49,807 nucleotides of DNA from an uncultured Bacteroidales bacterium (lineage in GTDB: Bacteria; Bacteroidota; Bacteroidia; Bacteroidales; Bacteroidaceae), in assembly GCA_902775975.1 (NCBI GenBank), contig CACYOC010000034.1:1-49807 (forward strand), in the 5' to 3' direction. Each line of letters begins with the position of its first letter. Positions within the stretch are counted from its first letter, which is position 1. The notes under the pieces were generated by a model. That model was not told the origin of the DNA, did no database searches, and saw nothing but the letters and a program-made list of their open reading frames with translations. This document shows positions 7,598 to 15,175 of the stretch, piece by piece. Both the position numbers and the translations under genes were made by a program.

Positions 7598-7669
7598 GGT
7601 GCCTTGGATGAGTGGCTTAGTCAACGGTCTGCAAAACCGTCTACGGCGGTTCGAATCCGCCAGGCACCT
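7598..7669 (+). tRNA. tRNA-Cys (anticodon GCA)
   Basis: Acceptor GGTGCCT/AGGCACC with discriminator T, anticodon arm ACGGT-CTGCAAA-ACCGT giving GCA, and T arm GGCGG-TTCGAAT-CCGCC. No encoded CCA. Confidence 0.93.
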
Positions 7670-7701
7670 CGAAAGATTTTCGAAAAAAAGTGGAGAAAAT
7701 A

Positions 7702-7733
7702 TTTGGTGGTTAGCAAAAAAGTGTGTACCTTTG
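7702..7733 (+). promoter_or_regulatory. Promoter of tRNA-Arg
   Basis: TTTG (7702-7705) and TACCTTTG (7726-7733), spacer 20. It is identical over 35 bases to the tRNA-Cys promoter. Confidence 0.8.
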
Positions 7734-7754
7734 CACTCGCTTAGAAAAAAGGAC

Positions 7755-7828
7755 GGCTCCCTAGCTCAACTGAATAGAGCATCTGACTACGGATCAGAAG
7801 GTTGTGGGTTTGAATCCCGCGGGAGTCA
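7755..7828 (+). tRNA. tRNA-Arg (anticodon ACG)
   Basis: Acceptor GGCTCCC/GGGAGTC with one G-U pair, anticodon arm TCTGA-CTACGGA-TCAGA giving ACG (read as inosine after A34 deamination), and a T loop TTTGAAT. No encoded CCA. Confidence 0.93.
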
Positions 7829-7831
7829 CAA

Positions 7832-7860
7832 AGAAGAAGTCATCACGACTTCTTTTTTTG
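7832..7860 (+). terminator. Terminator after tRNA-Arg
   Basis: The stem AGAAGTC/GACTTCT is followed by a run of seven T. The following 7863-7977 is low-complexity, repeating aaacaacc and an 18-bp word (aaacgaccaatcccccaa), with no gene. Confidence 0.8.
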
Positions 7861-7977
7861 TTTCCCCTACCCTCACCCCCAAACAACCAAACAACCAAAC
7901 AACTAAACGACCAATCCCCCAAAGGACTAAACGACCAATCCCCCAAACGACTAAAAACAAAAATAAACCAAAATTTA

Positions 7978-8009
7978 TTTGGTTATTTGCGCAGTAATTT
8001 GTACCTTTG
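7978..8009 (+). promoter_or_regulatory. Promoter of rplU-rpmA
   Basis: TTTG (7978-7981) and TACCTTTG (8002-8009), spacer 20. It leaves an 85-base leader before rplU, which could hold a regulatory fold for ribosomal protein autoregulation, though I see no strong stem. Confidence 0.8.
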
Positions 8010-8099
8010 CAGCCGATTTGGTCTGTTTTGGCTCAAACAAGCTGTTGCACGAAGCGACACGCCAGGCAGAAAAACCCGTTAAACAATTAAAAAACAACA

Positions 8100-8417
8100 A
8101 TGTACGCAATTGTAGAAATCAACGGTCAGCAGTTCAAGGCTGAGGAGGGCAAGAAGCTCTTCGTGAACCACATGAAAGATGTGGAAGCCGGTAAAACTGT
8201 TGAATTCGACAAGGTACTGCTTGTCGACAAAGAAGGCTCAGTACAGGTAGGTGCGCCCACCGTAAGTGGTGCAAAGGTAGTATGCGAAGTGGTTAATCCG
8301 CTCGTAAAGGGTGAGAAGGTCATCGTGTTCAAGATGAAGCGTCGTAAGGACTCTCGCAAGCGCAACGGTCACCGTCAGCAGTACACCCAGGTAGAAGTTA
8401 AATCAGTAATCGCTTAA
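8100..8417 (+). CDS. rplU: 50S ribosomal protein L21
   Basis: A 105-residue protein starting [20 protein letters not shown], the conserved L21 beginning, with the C-terminal [23 protein letters not shown]-binding signature. It binds 23S rRNA in the large subunit. The length is normal. It heads the usual rplU-rpmA operon, with rpmA 20 bases downstream. Confidence 0.97.
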   Translation: MYAIVEINGQQFKAEEGKKLFVNHMKDVEAGKTVEFDKVLLVDKEGSVQVGAPTVSGAKVVCEVVNPLVKGEKVIVFKMKRRKDSRKRNGHRQQYTQVEVKSVIA

Positions 8418-8422
8418 AATTT

Positions 8423-8428
8423 AGGAGG
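8423..8428 (+). promoter_or_regulatory. Strong Shine-Dalgarno AGGAGG before rpmA
   Basis: AGGAGG ends 9 bases before ATG 8438. Full Shine-Dalgarno sites are unusual in Bacteroidetes and support this start. Confidence 0.75.
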
Positions 8429-8437
8429 AACAACATT

Positions 8438-8701
8438 ATGGCACATAAGAAAGGTGTAGGTAGTTCTAAGAACGGCCGTGAGAGTGCTGCTCAGCGACTG
8501 GGCGTGAAAATTTTTGGCGGTCAGAAGGTAGTAGCAGGCAACATCATTGTTCGTCAGCGTGGCTCTAAGCACAATGCAGGCGAGAACGTTGCTATGGGTA
8601 AGGACGATACGCTTTATGCACTGGTGGACGGAACAGTTCAGTTCCACAAGGGTCGCCGTGACAAGAGCTATGTTTCTGTAATTCCAGAAGCTCAAGCCTA
8701 A
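8438..8701 (+). CDS. rpmA: 50S ribosomal protein L27
   Basis: An 87-residue protein, [20 protein letters not shown] then [11 protein letters not shown], the canonical L27 whose N-terminal tail reaches the peptidyl-transferase centre. It has no N-terminal cleavable extension of the Firmicutes type. It is co-transcribed with rplU and followed by a terminator. Confidence 0.97.
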   Translation: MAHKKGVGSSKNGRESAAQRLGVKIFGGQKVVAGNIIVRQRGSKHNAGENVAMGKDDTLYALVDGTVQFHKGRRDKSYVSVIPEAQA

Positions 8702-8732
8702 GGTAAACAACAAAATAATTTATTCCAAACAC

Positions 8733-8761
8733 AAAGGGAGTCCGTAAGGATTCCTTTTTTT
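8733..8761 (+). terminator. Terminator of rplU-rpmA
   Basis: The stem AAAGGGAGTCC/GGATTCCTTT (with G-U pairs) and loop gtaa are followed by seven T. Confidence 0.85.
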
Positions 8762-8882
8762 GTTGGGTGTTGGGGGTTGGGTGTTGGGTGTTAGGTGTTA
8801 GGTGTTAGGTGTTAGGTGTTAGGTGTTGGGGGTTGGGGGCTGGGGGCTGGGTGTTAGATGTTAGGTGTTAGGGGGTTGGGGG
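8762..8882. repeat. G-rich tandem 7-bp repeats (ggtgtta / ggttggg)
   Basis: About 17 imperfect copies of a G-rich 7-mer, with runs of five G. It follows the terminator and codes for nothing. Several GGG runs close together could form G-quadruplexes on the plus strand. Confidence 0.85.
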
Positions 8883-8892
8883 AATACAAAAA

Positions 8893-8980
8893 AAATTGAT
8901 TGTCTCACGACAACCAATCTTTGAATTAACCTTAATAATCTAATACCATGAAAAACACGTCACAAAATTAGTGTTTTTCT
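8893..8980 (+). other. Two-hairpin element with a 7-codon reading frame
   Basis: A first hairpin (TTGTC-tcac-GACAA, 8900-8913, extended by GATT/AATC) is followed by an AT-rich linker and then AAAAACAC...GTGTTTTT (8951-8978), a stem with T-rich end on either strand. ATG 8948 opens a seven-codon frame, MKNTSQN, ending inside the second stem. It could be the terminator of the DUF3256 operon coming from the right, or a small RNA with leader peptide. Confidence 0.4.
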
Positions 8981-9025
8981 TTCAAATTACAACTTTTATC
9001 GCTACTTTACCTTAAACATTTAACT

Positions 9026-9592
9026 TTACTTAAAAGTGTCGCCTATCCATTTAAGATTTATTTGCAACCCATCGGAACGTTTCTGCTCTTCTGTTGCCGG
9101 TGCATCGAGATAGTCGAGGACATTGAGTAGCAGCGTAGGCTGCTGGTCGGAAAGTTCGGCAGTGAATGTCGTAGCAGGCAGCGAAACATAACGGTCGGTG
9201 GGCAACTGTCGCCAGCGCAGCGAGAAGAAGCGCACCGAACTGTCGTGAATATCGCGGCCATAAGTATCGACGACGCATAGGATTTGCTGACAGCTATCGA
9301 CCGGTGCAGCGACGTCGAGCAGTCGCAGCTGCAGGCGGTGCGCCTCGTTCAGCGTGATGGAAGCGTAGCTGTCGGACAGCACCATCAACTCTGTCTTTCC
9401 CTCAAAGGCATTATGCACCTCAGCCTTCATGTTGGCTTCCTTGAAGTCGATCATGTCCAGACGGTTGTTCTCCGACAGGTAAGGTATCAAGGAGTCGGGC
9501 ATGGTGCTGATGACATCACGCATCTTCTGCTGAGCAATAGCGGGAACGGTCAGCAGTAGCAGCAAGGCAAGGGACAGTCCTTTCTTCACCAT
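9026..9592 (-). CDS. DUF3256 family exported protein
   Basis: A 188-residue protein with a clear signal peptide (MVKKGLSLALLLLLTVPAIA, cleavage near AQQ), then a short domain starting MRDVISTMPDSLIPYLSENN, characteristic of DUF3256, a Bacteroidales periplasmic family of unknown function. The start ATG is 2 bases after the paaK stop, so it is translated from the same message. Confidence 0.8.
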   Translation of the reverse strand: MVKKGLSLALLLLLTVPAIAQQKMRDVISTMPDSLIPYLSENNRLDMIDFKEANMKAEVHNAFEGKTELMVLSDSYASITLNEAHRLQLRLLDVAAPVDSCQQILCVVDTYGRDIHDSSVRFFSLRWRQLPTDRYVSLPATTFTAELSDQQPTLLLNVLDYLDAPATEEQKRSDGLQINLKWIGDTFK

Positions 9593-9594
9593 TA

Positions 9595-10935
9595 CTATCC
9601 CCTCCCCACTCGCAAGTCACGAACGCGGACAGCCTTGCCCTCACTCTGAGGCAGGGTGCCCTTCCTGACGAGTTTCACACGCGGCGTGAGCAGGATTTCG
9701 TCCTTCAGCGCACGCTGTATGTCGCGTGTCATCTTCTGCAGCTCCGGATAGACATCGGTCGTCAGGCCGTCGAGCTCTACCTCTACCGTCATGATATCGT
9801 TATCGTCCTCGGTGTCGAGGGTAATGAGGTAGTTGCTGCCCAAGCCCGGATACTGCACGAGAATCTTCTCCACCTGCATGGGGAATACGTTGACGCCCTT
9901 GATGATAAACATATCGTCGGTACGTCCCTTGATGCGGTCGATGCGGCGATGGGTGCGTCCGCACTTGCACTCGCCAGGGATGATGCGCGTCAGGTCGCGG
10001 GTACGATAGCGCAGGATAGGCATCATCGTACGATCGAGCGTGGTGAGCACCATCTCTCCCACTTCACCATCTGGTAATGGTTCAAAAGTATCGGGGTCTA
10101 CAATTTCCAGAATGTAGTTATCTTCCCACAGGTGCATGCCGCACTGTTCTTTACACTCGAAGGCAACGCCGGGACCATTCATCTCCGTCATGCCGAAGGA
10201 GTTGTAAGCCTTGACGTCCAGCAGGCGCTCGATGCGGCGGCGCTGCTCCTCAGTATGAGGCTCGGCACCGATGCAGAGCGTACGCAGCTTGGTGCTTCGC
10301 GGGTCGATGCCTTCCTCCTGGAACACCTCTGCCAGACGGATGGCATAGGAAGGAATGGCATGCAGACACGTAGTACCAAAATCCTTGATGAACTTAATCT
10401 GACGCTTGGAGTTACCGGCGGCGGCAGGAACGGTGGTAGCTCCCAGCCACTCGGCACCGTACTGAAAGCCGAGACCTCCGGTAAACATGCCGTAGCCACT
10501 GGAGTTTTGGAAGACGTCGTTCTTGCGGCAACCAACCATATAAAGGTTACGTGCCACCATGTTTGCCCAGGAGGCAATGTCGTGTTCACTATATACCACA
10601 ACGATGGGATTGCCCGTCGTGCCACTGGTAGAGTGAATGCGGATGGCATCATCCATGTTGCCTCCCACGAAACCAAAGGGATAGTGGTCGCGCAGGTCTT
10701 GCTTGGTGGTAAAAGGAATCTTGCGGACGTCCTCAGGTGTCTGGATGGAATCGGCAGTGATGCCTAAGTCACCCAGGCGTTTCTTGTAGAAAGGAGACTT
10801 CAAGGCGATGTTGATAGTCTCGCGGAGCTTCTTCACTTGCAGCGCTCTCAGTTCCTCACGTGGCATTTTCTCCAGTTCCGGCTGCCAACATTCGCCGTCA
10901 GGCTTGATGGTAGCCATGATTTTTTCATCAGTCAT
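9595..10935 (-). CDS. paaK: Phenylacetate-CoA ligase family enzyme
   Basis: A 446-residue adenylate-forming ligase. The AMP-binding motif HSTSGTTGNP lies at 101-110, SFGMTEMNGPG in the middle and a C-terminal domain with GRTDDMFIIKGVNVFP. PaaK-type enzymes make aryl-CoA from phenylacetate or indoleacetate. In gut Bacteroidales the paralogues often act in aryl or branched acid metabolism beside indolepyruvate oxidoreductase, absent here, so the substrate is open. Downstream DUF3256 is coupled; rsmE lies 29 bases upstream. Confidence 0.88.
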   Translation of the reverse strand: MTDEKIMATIKPDGECWQPELEKMPREELRALQVKKLRETINIALKSPFYKKRLGDLGITADSIQTPEDVRKIPFTTKQDLRDHYPFGFVGGNMDDAIRIHSTSGTTGNPIVVVYSEHDIASWANMVARNLYMVGCRKNDVFQNSSGYGMFTGGLGFQYGAEWLGATTVPAAAGNSKRQIKFIKDFGTTCLHAIPSYAIRLAEVFQEEGIDPRSTKLRTLCIGAEPHTEEQRRRIERLLDVKAYNSFGMTEMNGPGVAFECKEQCGMHLWEDNYILEIVDPDTFEPLPDGEVGEMVLTTLDRTMMPILRYRTRDLTRIIPGECKCGRTHRRIDRIKGRTDDMFIIKGVNVFPMQVEKILVQYPGLGSNYLITLDTEDDNDIMTVEVELDGLTTDVYPELQKMTRDIQRALKDEILLTPRVKLVRKGTLPQSEGKAVRVRDLRVGRG

Positions 10936-10964
10936 GTTCGTTTGGTTTATTTGTTGTTTATATT

Positions 10965-11687
10965 TTATGGTTCTTTGGACAGTTGCATCATCATCACTGC
11001 CGAAAGTCCGGCAGTCTCAGTACGAAGGCGACTGGCTCCCAGGTGTACGGACTGGAAACCACAAGCCACGGCAGTCTTCACCTCACCGATGGAGAAGTCA
11101 CCCTCAGGACCTATCAGCACCAGGGCATCCTGCTGGTCGGAAGGCTTGCGAAGCTCGTCGAACAGATAGGTTCGTGGCACCTCCTCATAGCAATGGGCAA
11201 TATATTTTCGGCATGAGTGTGGCAGTCGGATAAATTCGTTGAAGGGAACAATCTCGTTCACCTGCGTCTTCCAAGCCTTATGACTCTGCTTGGTAGCAGC
11301 AATGACGATCTTGTCCATGCGCGAAATCTTGACGACGCGCCGCTCGGAGAACTGGCAGTTGACAAACGACAGTTCGTCGAGGCCAATCTCTACGGCTTTC
11401 TCCGCCATCCACTCCATGCGATCTATCATCTTTGTCGGAGCGATGGCAAGATGGACGTGTCCCTGCCATTGCTTGGGCTGTGGCAACACTTCCTTGATGG
11501 CGTACATACAATGATGCGTATGAGCCAGCGTCACCTCGGCACGATAATAGTTTCCCTGACCGTCCATCAGCATCATCTCGTCGCCAGCCTTCAGACGAAG
11601 CACCCGCAGGGCATGCATGGCTTCATCTGTCGGCAGCTCCGTAGCTGTTGCCGCATCGGGCACATAGAAAAATCTGACTTCCTTCAT
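10965..11687 (-). CDS. rsmE: 16S rRNA m3U1498 methyltransferase
   Basis: A 240-residue SPOUT-class methyltransferase with the RsmE layout: N-terminal PUA-like part (MKEVRFFYVPDAATATELPT) and C-terminal knotted domain with LVLIGPEGDFSIGEV and LGASRLRTETA, the SAM-binding loops. It methylates U1498 of 16S rRNA. Length is normal. It lies within the minus-strand run. Confidence 0.93.
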   Translation of the reverse strand: MKEVRFFYVPDAATATELPTDEAMHALRVLRLKAGDEMMLMDGQGNYYRAEVTLAHTHHCMYAIKEVLPQPKQWQGHVHLAIAPTKMIDRMEWMAEKAVEIGLDELSFVNCQFSERRVVKISRMDKIVIAATKQSHKAWKTQVNEIVPFNEFIRLPHSCRKYIAHCYEEVPRTYLFDELRKPSDQQDALVLIGPEGDFSIGEVKTAVACGFQSVHLGASRLRTETAGLSAVMMMQLSKEP

Positions 11688-11729
11688 AATCTATCAACAT
11701 TTAAAAGGAGAAAAACCTGCTCTCACACT

Positions 11730-13082
11730 CTAATGTTTGACTTCGGTAATGGGTTTCTTTTCAGGCTTGAAGACCAAGGCGAAGGTAACGCCTACCACCA
11801 GCGCAAAGGCTGCAAAGGCAAACCAGCAGGTCTGCCAGTCGCCCACGAGGAAACTCTGCTTGGAGCCATTGACCGTGAACTCCTCCCAGGAACAGAAGCT
11901 GTTAACCACCTCTCCGGCAGCCAGCGTGCCAACGGTAGCTCCAATACCATTCGTCATCATCATGAACAATCCCTGGGCAGAAGCCTTGATCTTGGGATCG
12001 CACTCTTGGTCAACGAAGATACCACCCGAGACGTTGAAGAAGTCGAAGGCGACACCATAGACAACACAGGAGAGGATGAAGAAGATAACGCCAGGCATGG
12101 CGGGGTCGCCAATGCCGAAGAATCCGAAGCGGAATACCCATGCGAAGAGCGACATCAACATCACAACCTTGATGCCGAAGCGCTTCAGGAAGAACGGTAT
12201 CAGCAGGATGCAGCAGGCCTCGCTAATCTGAGAGATGGAGGTCAGCATGGTAGCATTGTTGGCAGCAAAGGAATCGGCAAACTCAGGAATACCCTTGAAA
12301 CTCGTCAGGAAGGGACCTGCAAAGCCGTTGGTTACCTGCAGGCACATGCCCAGCAGTGCAGAGAAGATGAAGAATAGTGCCATCTGGCGGCGCTTGAAGA
12401 GCTTGAAGGCGTTCAGGCCAAAGCTCTCGGCCAGCGACACCTTACCCTCTTTCTTCACCAGCTTACACTCAGGCAGTGTGAAACTGTACAGGAAGAGCAA
12501 TACGCTCAGGAGTCCAGACACCAAGAACTGATAGTAGGTGTACTGGAACTTGTAGGGATTATGTCCCAGTGTGTAACCAAAGCCTGTCTCGTCGAGGAAG
12601 GCACAGTTGACGAACCACATGGCAGCGATGAAACCGACGGTTCCCAGCACACGGATGGGTGGAAAGTCCTTCACGGTATCCATGCCGTTATTCTTCAAGA
12701 TGGTGAATGCTACCGTATTGGTAAGAGCGATGGTTGGCATAAAGAATGCCACACTCAGCGTATAAAGGGTGATGAACAACGACTTATTGATAATCTCGTT
12801 GCCGTGTCCTGCCTCGTCGCCCATCCACCAGCAGGCTATCATAAAGAAGCCTGCCAACAGGTGGCATAATCCAAGCAGTCGCTGCGGTTGGATATACTTG
12901 TCGGCAACAATACCCATCAGCGTTGGCATGAAAATGGAGACAATGCCCTGAATAGCGTAGAACCAGGGAATCTGATCGCCTAATCCTGCGACACCCAGAT
13001 AATTACCCATACAAGTGAGATAAGCTCCCCATACAGCGAACTCCAGGAAGTTCATAATTGATAAACGTACTTTCAGATTCAT
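11730..13082 (-). CDS. Nucleoside permease (NupG-like MFS transporter)
   Basis: A 450-residue protein with about 12 membrane helices, starting MNLKVRLSIMNFLEFAVWGA, close to the beginning of NupG/XapB nucleoside:proton symporters of the inner membrane. Motifs such as GIVADKYIQPQRLL after the second helix fit. It ends with a short charged cytoplasmic tail. It starts 57 bases beyond the small gene that precedes it, and I see no strong own promoter. Confidence 0.85.
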   Translation of the reverse strand: MNLKVRLSIMNFLEFAVWGAYLTCMGNYLGVAGLGDQIPWFYAIQGIVSIFMPTLMGIVADKYIQPQRLLGLCHLLAGFFMIACWWMGDEAGHGNEIINKSLFITLYTLSVAFFMPTIALTNTVAFTILKNNGMDTVKDFPPIRVLGTVGFIAAMWFVNCAFLDETGFGYTLGHNPYKFQYTYYQFLVSGLLSVLLFLYSFTLPECKLVKKEGKVSLAESFGLNAFKLFKRRQMALFFIFSALLGMCLQVTNGFAGPFLTSFKGIPEFADSFAANNATMLTSISQISEACCILLIPFFLKRFGIKVVMLMSLFAWVFRFGFFGIGDPAMPGVIFFILSCVVYGVAFDFFNVSGGIFVDQECDPKIKASAQGLFMMMTNGIGATVGTLAAGEVVNSFCSWEEFTVNGSKQSFLVGDWQTCWFAFAAFALVVGVTFALVFKPEKKPITEVKH

Positions 13083-13139
13083 AGTGTTTAAATTTATTAA
13101 GTTAATCGGTTTTCTTGTCCTTATATACTTTATTATTAT

Positions 13140-13364
13140 TTATATCATGAGTTTTCCTTGATAGTAGGCCCGCAACCCTTCCTGCTCTTGCTTCAGGGTG
13201 ATGCGACCTTGCAACCACTCAGTTCCCGCCTGTTCTCCGTCTAAAGGGAGCGTTCTTACTACGAAGCCCTCCTCCAGCAGCACGACGTGTTGTGTCAGCA
13301 CTTTCCCCTCGGGAGTGAGTAACTCGTTGGATGCTATCCTTCTTAAGTGAGTCGCTTTTTTCAT
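13140..13364 (-). CDS. Small conserved hypothetical protein
   Basis: A 74-residue protein starting MKKATHLRRIASNELLTPEG and continuing with KVLTQHVV and a GTEWLQGRI word. It is soluble, with no signal. I recall similar 70-80 residue proteins with a RIASN...PDG start next to the DUF4296-lspA cluster in Bacteroidales, so I take it as real. It overlaps the end of the DUF4296 frame by 146 bases in another frame, which suggests that frame has lost its own stop. Confidence 0.55.
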   Translation of the reverse strand: MKKATHLRRIASNELLTPEGKVLTQHVVLLEEGFVVRTLPLDGEQAGTEWLQGRITLKQEQEGLRAYYQGKLMI

Positions 13365-14148
13365 GAGCTATAGAGTCTGGTGAAACTTCTCGATGGCGAT
13401 GGAACCTGACGAGCTGCAGCTGACTGATGAACATCAGGCGACGATTCTGCGATGCGTCATCGTTCGGCAGATAGATAAATCCCCGCAGTTCCTTCAGGGG
13501 GATATCGTCAATACCATTGATGCGCACCTGTGTGCCTCCCGCTGACGAGACAGGGCTGTAGTTCTGCACGATGCTGTCGTTGGCAAAACGGGCACTCAGC
13601 AAGGCAATGGCATTTTGCGACCCTGCCTGCCAGATGCACTGCGTCATGAACTGAAACATGAAGCTGTCGCCTGCCAGAAACGTCGAGTCAGCCTTGATGG
13701 TGAACTGGAAACGATTATTTCCTGGTCGCGGTATCAGCAGCAGATCGGTGACGCCAGTCCAGATATTGGCGGTATCGCCGCTCACCGTATGCTGTGCATA
13801 TTGATTCAACTCTCCAAGGGCGGCACCCACGCGGTCGCTTTCTTCCGTCAACCGCTCGTTGACATGGCCGTAGATCTCTCTCAGACGGTCCAGATGCGAA
13901 TAGTAATAGACCAGCGACGAGTCGAAGTCGGCTTCGCTGACATCGTATTTCTTCAGCAACGACTGGAAATAGATGTTACGCTTCTTGTCAACGCCCTCGC
14001 CATACTCGCTGCGCGCCATGGCTTCCGCAAGGTGATAGTCATACAGCATATCCTCCATGTCGTCAGGCTGGATATACTGCGATGGAACGGTAGGCTTGCA
14101 CGCTACCAGCAGCATCAGGACTATCAGGAGCGGCAGACTATGTTTCAT
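13219..14148 (-). CDS. DUF4296 lipoprotein
   Basis: A 309-residue protein with a lipoprotein signal (MKHSLPLLIVLMLLVACKPT, lipobox LVAC). The N-terminal DUF4296 domain includes DDMEDMLYDYHLAEAMA and a coiled alpha-helical region. The rest is a periplasmic domain of unknown role. The last ~48 residues are low in complexity (SADTTRRAAGGG...) and overlap the downstream small gene, so the ancestral protein probably ended near 13365. Its start overlaps the lspA end by 11 bases, so it is in the ileS-dksA-lspA operon. Confidence 0.75.
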   Translation of the reverse strand: MKHSLPLLIVLMLLVACKPTVPSQYIQPDDMEDMLYDYHLAEAMARSEYGEGVDKKRNIYFQSLLKKYDVSEADFDSSLVYYYSHLDRLREIYGHVNERLTEESDRVGAALGELNQYAQHTVSGDTANIWTGVTDLLLIPRPGNNRFQFTIKADSTFLAGDSFMFQFMTQCIWQAGSQNAIALLSARFANDSIVQNYSPVSSAGGTQVRINGIDDIPLKELRGFIYLPNDDASQNRRLMFISQLQLVRFHRHREVSPDSIAHEKSDSLKKDSIQRVTHSRGESADTTRRAAGGGLRSKNAPFRRRTGGN

Positions 14149-14788
14149 CGTTTTCTTGTTGACGTTTCATATTTAAGGCACCTATCTCCCTGCGATAGAA
14201 CAGCAGCAGGAGAATGACGCCTACGGAAATGGAGGCATCGGCAAAGTTGAAGATGGGACTGAAGAACACGTAAGGCTCTCCGCCCACCATCGGAACCCAT
14301 TCTGGCCATGTCGTCACGATGAGCGGGAAGTAAAACATATCGACCACCTTGCCCGTGAGGAACGAGGCATAGCCTGTTCCAAAAGGTACCGGGTAGCTGA
14401 CGTAATACTCGCTGGAGGCATTGAACACCAGTCCGTAGAACATCGAGTCAATCATATTGCCAATAGCACCAGCCAGAATCATCGACAGACAAACGATATA
14501 ACCCCATCGGGCCTGTTTCCGGACTTGTCCGAAGATGTACCACCCCAAAACGCTGATAGCTGCGATGCGGAAGAGGCTCAGCACCAATTTCGAACCGATC
14601 TCCATGCCATACGCCATACCGTTATTCTCGATGAACACGATCTTGAACCACGACAGGATTTCTATCTGTTCGTGAAGGGTCATGTGCGTCTTCACCCAAA
14701 TCTTGATGACCTGGTCAATGACGAGCACCAGCAGCACTATCAGTACTGCCAATACTCCACGTCGAGCTATCAGGGGATTGCGGTTCAT
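14138..14788 (-). CDS. lspA: Lipoprotein signal peptidase II
   Basis: A 216-residue inner-membrane aspartic protease that removes signal peptides from lipoproteins. Four membrane helices are visible. Conserved aspartates occur in GNMIDS (114), KVVDMFYF (150) and FNFADAS (184), the last two being the catalytic pair in the family. It is longer than the E. coli protein owing to an insert between helices 3 and 4 (residues 120-175), common in Bacteroidetes. It starts right after the dksA-like gene. Confidence 0.93.
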   Translation of the reverse strand: MNRNPLIARRGVLAVLIVLLVLVIDQVIKIWVKTHMTLHEQIEILSWFKIVFIENNGMAYGMEIGSKLVLSLFRIAAISVLGWYIFGQVRKQARWGYIVCLSMILAGAIGNMIDSMFYGLVFNASSEYYVSYPVPFGTGYASFLTGKVVDMFYFPLIVTTWPEWVPMVGGEPYVFFSPIFNFADASISVGVILLLLFYRREIGALNMKRQQENDET

Positions 14789-15169
14789 TTATTTCTTCCC
14801 AGCCATTTTCGACTCCACACTCAGCGTAGCATGAGGTACGGCGCGCAGACGCTCCTTGGGAATGAGCTTTCCGGTGATGCGGTCAATGCCGTAGGTCTTG
14901 TTCTCGATGCGCACCAGTGCAGCCTTCAGACCCTGGATGAACTTCTGCTGACGGGCTGCCAGCGAGATGATCTCCTCTTTCGACTGGGTGACGCTACCCT
15001 CCTCCAGCGCCTTGTACGTAGGAGAGGTATCATCGACATCGTTCGAGTCCTGATTGGTCAGTGCTCTCATCATCTGGTCGTAGTCACGCTTGGCAAGTGC
15101 CAGCTTCTCGTTGATAATCTCACGGAACTCTTCTAACTCTTCGTCCGTGTAACGTGTCTTTTCTGCCAT
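14789..15169 (-). CDS. TraR/DksA-like protein without zinc cysteines
   Basis: A 126-residue protein with the DksA layout: a coiled-coil N-terminal part (EELEEFREIINEKLALAKRD), DD pair at the tip and a C-terminal globular part with GKLIPKERLRAVPHATLS. The zinc-finger cysteines are gone: where relatives have YGIC, this one has YGID. DksA-type proteins bind the RNA polymerase secondary channel. Bacteroidetes versions commonly lack the full Cys set, so it is likely functional. It sits between ileS (6 bases upstream) and lspA (adjacent). Confidence 0.85.
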   Translation of the reverse strand: MAEKTRYTDEELEEFREIINEKLALAKRDYDQMMRALTNQDSNDVDDTSPTYKALEEGSVTQSKEEIISLAARQQKFIQGLKAALVRIENKTYGIDRITGKLIPKERLRAVPHATLSVESKMAGKK

Positions 15170-15175
15170 AATTGT

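Noticed and set aside
7426-7611. 61-residue frame with a 25-residue repeat
   Set aside because: The repeat is only the 75-bp tRNA-mimic units read as protein; it ends inside tRNA-Cys.
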